Shown piece by piece: positions 22,749 through 27,850 of a DNA stretch of 27,850 nt. The position numbers and the translations under genes were made by a program. This DNA comes from Minisyncoccota bacterium (GTDB lineage Bacteria; Patescibacteriota; Minisyncoccia; Phycocordibacterales; UBA9973). The first letter of the stretch is position 1; each line of letters starts with the position of its first letter. The stretch is taken from positions 1 through 27,850 of the forward strand of contig JAGOOL010000001.1 of the NCBI GenBank assembly GCA_017992485.1, given 5' to 3'. The notes under the pieces are model-generated. The model searched no databases and was not told where the DNA came from. It was given only the letters and a program-made list of their open reading frames with translations.

Positions 22749-23498
22749 ATGACAATCGCTATTATTGCTGTTCTCGTCTTTACCGCAACACTTCTCGGCG
22801 GTTTCTTCGCGCTCAAATTTAAAGACAAGCTCCATCTCATTGTTGGCTTTTCGGCTGGCGCTGTTCTCGGCATTGCGTTCATTGACTTGCTTCCGGAGGC
22901 GGCTGAGCTTGTCGGTTCGTCAGAGCTCTCGCTCCAGATCGCGCTCGCGGCTGTGCTCGGCTACATGATTATAGATCGTGTGTTCTTCAATCACTCACAC
23001 AGTCATCATCATGAACATGAAAATGAAGTTCACGAACACAAGGGTCGGGGGATTGTACGCGCAACAAGTTTGGTGCTCCACAGTTTTCTTGATGGTCTTG
23101 CTATTGGTTTCTCATTTCAAGTTTCAATAGCGACCGGTGCTGTTGTTGCGATTGCAGTTCTTGCGCATGATTTTTCTGATGGTATCAATACTGTCGCCGC
23201 GATTTTGAAAGGTGGCGACAATGGTGTCAACGGCGAGAAAAAAAATATGGGTGCGAAGAAGTGGCTTGTTATCGATGCAGTCGCACCGGTTGTTGGTATC
23301 ATCGTCGGCTCGATCTTCGTCGTCAATGCATTTTCACTCGGTGTCATTATTTCTATCTTCGCCGGTTTCTTTGTGTATATCGCGCTCGCCGATATGATCC
23401 CGGAAAGTTTTCATTCGCATCCAAAAAAATGGACGACAATCATGACGGTGCTCGGTGTCGCGTTCATCGCACTCGTTATGCATTTTGCGCATTTCTAA
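22749..23498 (+). CDS. ZIP family divalent metal transporter
   Basis: A 249-residue polytopic membrane protein of the ZIP (SLC39/ZupT) family, which imports zinc, iron or manganese. About seven to eight spans are visible. The signature metal-site helices are HSFLDGLAIG (residues 111-120) and HDFSDGINT (140-148), which correspond to the HS--DG and H---DG/E sites of ZIP proteins. A histidine-rich cytoplasmic loop (82-97) lies between the third and fourth spans, as expected for metal sensing. Which metal it carries cannot be told. It is a single-gene unit followed by tRNA-Lys. Confidence 0.9.
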   Translation: MTIAIIAVLVFTATLLGGFFALKFKDKLHLIVGFSAGAVLGIAFIDLLPEAAELVGSSELSLQIALAAVLGYMIIDRVFFNHSHSHHHEHENEVHEHKGRGIVRATSLVLHSFLDGLAIGFSFQVSIATGAVVAIAVLAHDFSDGINTVAAILKGGDNGVNGEKKNMGAKKWLVIDAVAPVVGIIVGSIFVVNAFSLGVIISIFAGFFVYIALADMIPESFHSHPKKWTTIMTVLGVAFIALVMHFAHF

Positions 23499-23614
23499 TT
23501 TTTATTTTTTGTGTATCTTTCAATACTATTTTGTGAGCAAGTTGGCCAAGTCGTCGATTTGATTTTTCTCGCTCCACGTGGTATTTTCAGATAGCGTTTT
23601 GTGACGCACAATAT

Positions 23615-23687
23615 CCGCCCGTAGCTCAGTCGGTAGAGCAGCTCCCTTTTAAGGAGAGGGTCGCAGGTTCGATTCCTGCCGGGCGGA
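23615..23687 (+). tRNA. tRNA-Lys (anticodon TTT)
   Basis: The cloverleaf is complete: acceptor CCGCCCG/CGGGCGG, D stem GCTC/GAGC, anticodon loop CTTTTAA with TTT, T arm GCAGG-TTCGATT-CCTGC, discriminator A. The first pair of the anticodon stem is a G-A mismatch. The 3' CCA is not encoded (the sequence continues CCT), so a CCA-adding enzyme is needed. Confidence 0.97.
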
Positions 23688-23711
23688 CCTGAAGAGTTGT
23701 AAATTAAGTAG

Positions 23712-23717
23712 TACTAT
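23712..23717 (+). promoter_or_regulatory. -10 box of the 89-residue membrane protein gene, 6 bases from the ATG
   Basis: TACTAT, six bases, ATG (23724), located 24 bases after the tRNA. Confidence 0.5.
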
Positions 23718-23723
23718 TACTTC

Positions 23724-23993
23724 ATGCAAACAAAAAGAAAACTCAAGGCCTCGATACTTGTCATTGTGGGACTTATATTAATTATTTTTAGACAAGAAGT
23801 TTTTACTGCAGTCGGTAGTTCAGCATCTCCTTTTATTGATAAACATATTACAAATGACTCACTGGCTTTTTTGGCATATCTCCTTACGATGTTCTCTTTT
23901 CCTTTAATAATGTTGGTTGCGGTGATAATGGTTATTTCGGGGGCCTATTTACTGTTTACTCGCGCTGAGCAAAAAACAGAAGTATTAAAATAA
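23724..23993 (+). CDS. Small membrane protein, two predicted spans
   Basis: An 89-residue protein I do not recognise. Span 1 is at about residues 9-24 (ILVIVGLILIIF), then a short extracytoplasmic loop (SSASPFIDKHITNDS), span 2 at about 47-80 (long and hydrophobic, possibly two), and a charged C-terminal tail. The next gene starts 10 bases later and is also a membrane protein, so the pair probably acts together. The basic start MQTKRK suggests a cytoplasmic N-terminus. Confidence 0.65.
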   Translation: MQTKRKLKASILVIVGLILIIFRQEVFTAVGSSASPFIDKHITNDSLAFLAYLLTMFSFPLIMLVAVIMVISGAYLLFTRAEQKTEVLK

Positions 23994-24003
23994 AATTATC
24001 TTT

Positions 24004-24651
24004 ATGGACTTAAAAAACTTTTTCCTCACATTCGAGCATTACGACATCGTTGCTATTGCACTGTTTATATTTGTTATGATTGCTTCTGGGTTCACAAAGA
24101 ATACTGGCACTCAATTAAGTAAAGAAATAGATACGGCTAAGTTGTATCCGGACATTCGACATATTTATATAAAATATTTTAGAGTACGCAGTGGTTTCAA
24201 TCTCATGGGTGCCGTTACCGGAAACGAACCGATCTATGTTGTAAATAGTCCTTTCTTTTGGAGCTATAAAATTGCATGGCCACAGCAACTACTAAGACTT
24301 AGCTTTGCTGGCTTAGGTATTATCTTGGGAATAGCAATTTTGGCATTATTTTTTACATTTAAAAATACTTTTAATCCGCAAATAGCGAACATCGTTCTTG
24401 TGTTAGCAGTTCTCACTTCAGTCCTGATATTTTTCTTGCAAAAGAAACTACAAAATAGAATTAGAAAAAACCTTAACGATTTTAATAAAGAAATAGATCT
24501 TTTCCTCCAGTCTCGATCAATAAATAGAAATGATATTGCACTACCGGTTAATTACCAGTACGGAAGTGGTTCGTTAAAGTATTCATTTCTAATAACATTG
24601 TTTATTGGTATTGTCTTACCAGTCATTCTTATTTTGTTTGTTCAAGAATAA
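24004..24651 (+). CDS. Hypothetical membrane protein, about four spans
   Basis: A 215-residue protein with no family I can name. Predicted spans are at about 13-30, 95-117, 123-143 and 193-213. Two soluble segments lie between them: residues 31-93 (TGTQLSKEIDTAKLYPD..., with several Tyr and Phe) and a basic helix at 144-190 (KKLQNRIRKNLNDFNKE). There are no cysteines and no catalytic motif. It is 10 bases downstream of the 89-residue membrane gene and 12 bases upstream of the SpoU methylase, so the three are probably one operon. Confidence 0.65.
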   Translation: MDLKNFFLTFEHYDIVAIALFIFVMIASGFTKNTGTQLSKEIDTAKLYPDIRHIYIKYFRVRSGFNLMGAVTGNEPIYVVNSPFFWSYKIAWPQQLLRLSFAGLGIILGIAILALFFTFKNTFNPQIANIVLVLAVLTSVLIFFLQKKLQNRIRKNLNDFNKEIDLFLQSRSINRNDIALPVNYQYGSGSLKYSFLITLFIGIVLPVILILFVQE

Positions 24652-24663
24652 GTAAATACATCT

Positions 24664-25176
24664 ATGAAAAAAACAGCTCAGAAAAAATCGAGGGAGGTCG
24701 CCATTCTCCTCGAAAATATCCGCAGCTCCGAAAACGTCGGTTCGATTTTTCGTACGTCTGATGCGGCCGGTGTTTCGCACATCTATCTCGCCGGCTATAC
24801 TCCGACGCCGCTTGATCGTTTCAACCGACCGAACACCAAAGTCATTACGCGCTCACTTGGTGCAGAAAAAAATATTCCGTGGACTGCTGTTGCACGAACA
24901 GGTTCACTTATTTCAAAATTAAAAAAAGACGGTTGGACAATTATCTCGATCGAGCAGTCTCCAAAATCTATTGATTATAAAAAAATACGCATCGGCACAA
25001 AGAAAGGGGAGATAGAGAAAGCGCTCATTATTCTCGGTAATGAAGTCGACGGTGTTTCGTCTAAAGTTCTTGCGGTTTCCGACATCATCGCAGAGATTCC
25101 GATGCACGGTGAGAAAGAATCGCTCAATGTTTCAGTTGCGACAGGAATCGCACTGTTTAGAATGCTCGGAATATAA
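24664..25176 (+). CDS. SpoU/TrmH family RNA 2'-O-methyltransferase
   Basis: A 170-residue SPOUT methyltransferase. The three SpoU motifs are clear: motif 1 LENIRSSENVGSIFRTSDA (about residues 17-35), motif 2 ALIILGNEVDGVS (about 120-132), and motif 3 IPMHGEKESLNVSVATGIALF (about 145-165), which forms the knotted S-adenosylmethionine site. It transfers a methyl group to a ribose of tRNA or rRNA; the target base cannot be inferred. There is no extra N-terminal RNA-binding domain, as in TrmL-size members. Confidence 0.9.
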   Translation: MKKTAQKKSREVAILLENIRSSENVGSIFRTSDAAGVSHIYLAGYTPTPLDRFNRPNTKVITRSLGAEKNIPWTAVARTGSLISKLKKDGWTIISIEQSPKSIDYKKIRIGTKKGEIEKALIILGNEVDGVSSKVLAVSDIIAEIPMHGEKESLNVSVATGIALFRMLGI

Positions 25177-25206
25177 ATAGAAAAGGTGCAGAAATCTTTT
25201 GGAAAA

Positions 25207-25368
25207 CTAGCGATCGTATTGCTCAGGTTCCTTGTTGTATGAGCCATCCTTGAGAAATGGTTTTGAGTCCAAGTAACGCTCTGGTCCGCCAGTAAATAGC
25301 CAAATAATATAGAGGGCGACGAGGCCGAGGAAAACATAGAGGAGGTCTTTTTTTGGTTCGAGTGCCAT
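25207..25368 (-). CDS. Single-span membrane protein, 53 residues
   Basis: The translation starts MALEPKKDLLYVFLGLVALY and continues IIWLFTGGPERYLDSKPFLKDGSYNKEPEQYDR. It has one membrane span (about residues 9-26) with a charged C-terminal tail containing several Tyr, Asp and Lys. The gene is short but credible: TATACT lies exactly 6 bases before the ATG, it occupies its own interval between the SpoU methylase (convergent) and mutM, and its composition is that of a real membrane peptide. I cannot name a family. Confidence 0.7.
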   Translation of the reverse strand: MALEPKKDLLYVFLGLVALYIIWLFTGGPERYLDSKPFLKDGSYNKEPEQYDR

Positions 25369-25374
25369 GGGAAA

Positions 25375-25380
25375 AGTATA
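25375..25380 (-). promoter_or_regulatory. -10 box of the 53-residue membrane protein, 6 bases from the ATG
   Basis: The minus strand reads TATACT, six bases, ATG. Confidence 0.55.
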
Positions 25381-25417
25381 CACCAATTACTAAAATAATT
25401 TTACAGCCCAGCAAATG

Positions 25418-26392
25418 TTACGAATATAATTTCTGATGAACAGGGCAAAAGTGCGCGCTGCGTCCACCAAAGGGAAGTTTCTCAATCGTACCTTTACAGC
25501 CGCGTCTCGGACACGGCTTGCCGGCGCATCGATAGACATTGTGGGCGGACTGGAACTTGCCGCGATTTCCGGTAATGTCTCTGTAGTCACTTGTTGAGTC
25601 ACCACCGAAATCAATACCTTTTTTTAGCACAGTAATCATGCCTTTGTATAAGAGAGATAGAAGATTCTTGGGAATTTTTTCAACAATAGAAAAAGGATGA
25701 ATACCTGCGAGGAAAAGCATTTCATCTGAATAGATATTACCAATACCGGCAATCACTGTTTGGTCGAGCAAAACTATTTTTATTTTGCCACGCGGCTTTT
25801 CCATGAGTCGCTCGACGAATATTTTTTCGGTAAAGCTTTTGTCGAGCGGTTCTGGTCCGAGGTGTTTGAGGTGAATACTCGTTGCTAGGTCGGCTGTATC
25901 GACAAGCGTCATTTTGGCAAACTTGCGAACATCAGAGAGCACGACGTGTTTTCCGTTCGAAAGGGTAAAGACAACGTGAAGAAATCTATTGTATGGATCG
26001 CGAAGCGCATTATTTTTCTCAGTCGGAGATGGTATCCATTCTTTTTTCTTGGTATCGAGTACATATTTCCCAACCATCATATGGCCGGTCATTTTCATAT
26101 GGATCAAAACCGTTTTTTGGTTCTTTGAATAATTTTTTGCTCCAGTTTTTGTGCTGGCAGTTTCGATATGGATCAAAATATTTTTTGCACGACGCGTCAC
26201 CGAAATAACTTTCGCGCCGACAACATGTTTTTTGAATAAAGCAAAAAAGTTTTTATCTTTGTGGGATGTTTTTAGGTGTGGGGAAGTGTGGTTGCCATTT
26301 GCAAGATCGGTCCAGACATCAGTAATACGAAGACCCGGCAAAGTCTTTTGCAGTCCGCTCACGGTTGTGTGTACTTCGGGTAGTTCAGGCAT
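25418..26392 (-). CDS. mutM: Formamidopyrimidine-DNA glycosylase (Fpg/MutM)
   Basis: A 324-residue base-excision repair enzyme for oxidised purines. The N-terminal MPELPEV carries the catalytic Pro2 and Glu3. The beta-strand lysine region (SVTRRAKNILIHI), LIHMKMTGHM, and the helix-two-turn-helix LLDQTVIAGIGNIYSDEMLFLAGIHP are all present. At 324 residues it is about 50 longer than typical, partly from a Lys-rich insert near residues 78-125. The C-terminal zinc finger is unusual: KPCPRRGCKG and HFCPVHQ give a Cys-x4-Cys / Cys-x2-His pattern in place of the common Cys-x2-Cys pairs. Confidence 0.93.
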   Translation of the reverse strand: MPELPEVHTTVSGLQKTLPGLRITDVWTDLANGNHTSPHLKTSHKDKNFFALFKKHVVGAKVISVTRRAKNILIHIETASTKTGAKNYSKNQKTVLIHMKMTGHMMVGKYVLDTKKKEWIPSPTEKNNALRDPYNRFLHVVFTLSNGKHVVLSDVRKFAKMTLVDTADLATSIHLKHLGPEPLDKSFTEKIFVERLMEKPRGKIKIVLLDQTVIAGIGNIYSDEMLFLAGIHPFSIVEKIPKNLLSLLYKGMITVLKKGIDFGGDSTSDYRDITGNRGKFQSAHNVYRCAGKPCPRRGCKGTIEKLPFGGRSAHFCPVHQKLYS

Positions 26393-26492
26393 GGTGATTT
26401 AAGAAAACTTTTACTTTACTAAATATTTATTTTAGAAAAAATTACGGACGTGGTTTTGGGCACTATAGTCGCTCGCCAGCGCGCCATTAAAC

Positions 26493-27065
26493 CTACTTCC
26501 CGATATATTTAAGCGCTTCGCGAAGCTTATCATTGAGCGTAACGGCAGTGGCTGGAATTCTCTTGATCGCATCGCGACCTTCTTCTCGCGTATAACCGAG
26601 CTTCATCAAAGCCTCAATAACATCTGAGTCACCAGACAGTTCGCCACTCGCAGCAGTGTGACCAAGGGCCGCAAGTTTGTCACGAAGATCGATAATTATT
26701 TTTTCAGCAGTTTTTCTTCCGATGCCGGAAACACTCGTCAGATACGTCGCGTCGCCAGCACCAATCGCGCGCTGAATCGAATCGATCGAGCCAAGCGAAA
26801 CAATAGCAATCGCCGAACGGGGACCGACACCGGAAACCGTAATAAGCATTTGGAAAAATGTCAGCTCCTGGCGAGTCCGAAAGCCGTACAACTCCATAGA
26901 ATCCTCGCGAACGACCAGGTGAGTAAACAGCGCCATTTCAGCGCCGAGCTTGGCAACGGCAAGCGTCTCGGTAGTAGTTGAGACCTCATAGCCCACACCT
27001 TGGGTTTCGATGATAACCGAGCGGTCTGAAATGTCGGCAATTGTGCCTTTAACGAATGCGATCAT
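26493..27065 (-). CDS. ruvA: Holliday junction branch migration protein RuvA
   Basis: A 190-residue junction-binding protein that recruits RuvB. Domain I (MIAFVKGTIADISD to about 63) has the OB fold. Domain II holds the two helix-hairpin-helix motifs, SGVGPRSAIAI (about 80-90) and VSGIGRKTAEKIIIDL (about 115-130). The C-terminal domain III (SDVIEALMKLGYTREEGRDAI) contacts RuvB. An in-frame ATG 15 bases further upstream exists, but TATACT lies exactly 6 bases before the ATG at 27065, and RuvA proteins begin MI---G, so I use 27065. It is separate from ruvB-ruvC. Confidence 0.95.
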   Translation of the reverse strand: MIAFVKGTIADISDRSVIIETQGVGYEVSTTTETLAVAKLGAEMALFTHLVVREDSMELYGFRTRQELTFFQMLITVSGVGPRSAIAIVSLGSIDSIQRAIGAGDATYLTSVSGIGRKTAEKIIIDLRDKLAALGHTAASGELSGDSDVIEALMKLGYTREEGRDAIKRIPATAVTLNDKLREALKYIGK

Positions 27066-27071
27066 GGAGAC

Positions 27072-27077
27072 AGTATA
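27072..27077 (-). promoter_or_regulatory. -10 box of ruvA, 6 bases from the inner ATG
   Basis: The minus strand reads TATACT, six bases, ATG at 27065. It overlaps the codons of the alternative upstream start, which argues against that start. Confidence 0.58.
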
Positions 27078-27093
27078 CAAGGAAGCCGCCAGC

Positions 27094-27121
27094 TTGCATA
27101 TTGCGTCTTTTCTGGTATAGT
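27094..27121 (+). promoter_or_regulatory. rpsT promoter (TTGCAT - 16 - TATAGT)
   Basis: The -35 box is 27094-27099 and the -10 box 27116-27121. The predicted start near 27128 gives a leader of about 74 bases, longer than for most genes here, with a small GCGAAAGC element. Leader-based autoregulation of S20 is possible but not shown. It diverges from the ruvA promoter. Confidence 0.62.
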
Positions 27122-27201
27122 AATCCCGTCTCAGTCAGTTCGAGCGAAAGCGTAAGCAATCGCAAAAAGTCTCTCGTTATTACCTTATTTAATTACATTC
27201 A

Positions 27202-27456
27202 ATGCCAATCATTAAGTCAGCAAAAAAGGCCCTCCGACAGTCAATCAAGCGTAAAGCTGTGAACGACCGCCGCACCAAGGCTATGCGTGATGCCATCAAA
27301 AAGGTAGAACGTTCAGTCAAGGAAAAGAAGGCCGACGAAGCGAAAAAGCTCCTTCCGGTTGCGTTTGCCGCAATCGACAAGGCCGCAAAGCGTGGCGTCA
27401 TCAAGAAGAATAACGCTTCTCGAAAAAAGGCCCGCCTCGCTCGTATCTCAAAGTAA
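27202..27456 (+). CDS. rpsT: 30S ribosomal protein S20
   Basis: An 84-residue, strongly basic helical protein of the small ribosomal subunit. It starts MPIIKSAKKALRQSIKRKAVN and shows the S20 pattern of three helices: KSAKK-LRQS-KR, RRTKAMRDAIKKVERSV, and LLPVAFAAIDKAAKRGVIKKNNASRKKARLAR. The length is normal. It is monocistronic, with a clear promoter and terminator. Confidence 0.96.
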   Translation: MPIIKSAKKALRQSIKRKAVNDRRTKAMRDAIKKVERSVKEKKADEAKKLLPVAFAAIDKAAKRGVIKKNNASRKKARLARISK

Positions 27457-27507
27457 GTATAAAAAGTAGTCAAAATACGTTCTGAGCAAACTATAAATTG
27501 AACGCAG

Positions 27508-27538
27508 AAAAAGCCCTTCGGGGTTTTTTCTTTTTTTG
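27508..27538 (+). terminator. Intrinsic terminator after rpsT
   Basis: A stem AAAAAGCCC/GGGTTTTTT with a UUCG tetraloop, followed by a long T-run. Confidence 0.9.
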
Positions 27539-27599
27539 GTACCGATGTGATCTAAAGAGTATTTTTCAATTCTATTTTTACTAAGCGAGTCGTCCATGC

Positions 27600-27605
27600 T
27601 ACACT
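27600..27605 (+). promoter_or_regulatory. Extended -10 (TGC-TACACT) of the right-end gene
   Basis: The hexamer lies 9 bases before the ATG at 27615 and has the same TGC context as other promoters here. Confidence 0.45.
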
Positions 27606-27614
27606 TTCCAACAT

Positions 27615-27850
27615 ATGGAAGACCACAAACGCCAAACACCACTTACAATAATTATGATCTTGTTCGCGATAATGATTGCTGCTATTTTCCTCGTGAAAGG
27701 GGATGGTACACAAAACAATCCGACAGACACAAATGGTATAGACACACAAAATCCTCCGGTCGTAATTGCGCCAAAATATAAATGCGGCATGACAGTTACA
27801 TCTCCACTTGAGGGAAGCACTGTTTCATTCCCACTACCTGTTCAAGGTGG
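27615..27850 (+). CDS. Membrane-anchored protein, N-terminal part (possible Gmad2-like domain), cut by the window
   Basis: The frame starts at 27615 and is open to the right edge (78 complete codons). A basic start (MEDHKRQ) is followed by one membrane span (about residues 10-27, LTIIMILFAIMIAAIFLV), then a polar Asn/Thr/Asp-rich linker (about 30-50). A beta-rich domain begins with TVTSPLEGSTVSFPLPVQG, which resembles the first strands of Gmad2-type immunoglobulin-like domains (SP--G--V-SP--V-G). It is probably an extracytoplasmic lipoprotein-like or type II anchored protein; the rest is outside the window. Confidence 0.65.
   Translation, partial: MEDHKRQTPLTIIMILFAIMIAAIFLVKGDGTQNNPTDTNGIDTQNPPVVIAPKYKCGMTVTSPLEGSTVSFPLPVQG

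Noticed and set aside
27066..27080. Five-residue upstream extension of ruvA
   Set aside because: The extra codons overlap the TATACT hexamer, and RuvA proteins begin at MI---G, so the inner ATG is preferred.
337..27456. TGA read as glycine or tryptophan, as in Gracilibacteria or Mycoplasma
   Set aside because: All genes are full length under the standard code and no in-frame TGA is seen, so there is no evidence for reassignment. The absence of TGA is reported as avoidance only.
1..27850. CRISPR array, prophage, insertion sequence, toxin-antitoxin or defence system
   Set aside because: No regularly spaced direct repeats, transposase, integrase, phage structural or nuclease-effector genes were found. 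The only repeats are the coding repeats and the 98-base cruciform.

Overview
The window reads as a chromosomal segment around the replication origin of a Patescibacteria (CPR) bacterium, most likely a Parcubacteria-type lineage. This rests on inference from several signs: compact genes, a short YidC, small or reduced replication subunits (delta, a DciA-like protein), a PolA without a recognisable proofreading domain, a PilB-type ATPase, and surface proteins carrying DNDGDG-type repeats. No phage, insertion sequence, CRISPR array or defence system is visible.

Layout. 1-1863 (minus) is the conserved khpB/jag - yidC - yidD - rnpA - rpmH block. 1864-3670 holds dnaA with DnaA boxes on both sides; the dnaA-dnaN gap looks like the unwinding site. 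dnaN and a DciA-like small gene follow. 5089-9142 carries a class A penicillin-binding protein, tyrS and a small acidic protein. 9260-10822 is ruvC-ruvB. 10823-11284 contains a strong promoter and an unassigned structured RNA. 11285-12979 is a PilB/GspE ATPase. 13183-17446 encodes two large exported proteins, each with its own terminator. 17524-22343 carries tsaE, an unknown gene, polA, an ICMT-like membrane protein and holA; a 98-base cruciform separates polA from the ICMT-like gene. 22344-22748 probably contains a second RNA on the minus strand. 22749-25368 has a ZIP transporter, tRNA-Lys, two membrane proteins, a SpoU rRNA/tRNA methylase and a 53-residue membrane protein. 25418-27065 holds mutM and ruvA, 27202-27456 rpsT, and a truncated membrane-anchored gene runs off the right end.

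The genes form functional groups: initiation and elongation of replication (dnaA, dnaN, DciA-like, holA, polA), recombination and repair (ruvA, ruvB, ruvC, mutM), translation (rpmH, rnpA, rpsT, tyrS, tRNA-Lys, tsaE, SpoU methylase) and envelope biogenesis (yidC, yidD, the PBP, PilB, surface proteins).

Three window-wide signals stand out. First, a TANNNT hexamer lies exactly 6 bases before the ATG in ten genes and 7-9 bases before it in six more, which implies leaderless mRNAs. Second, none of the 28 complete genes ends in TGA, while TAG ends ten. Third, two intergenic regions appear to make structured RNAs that I could not place in a known family.
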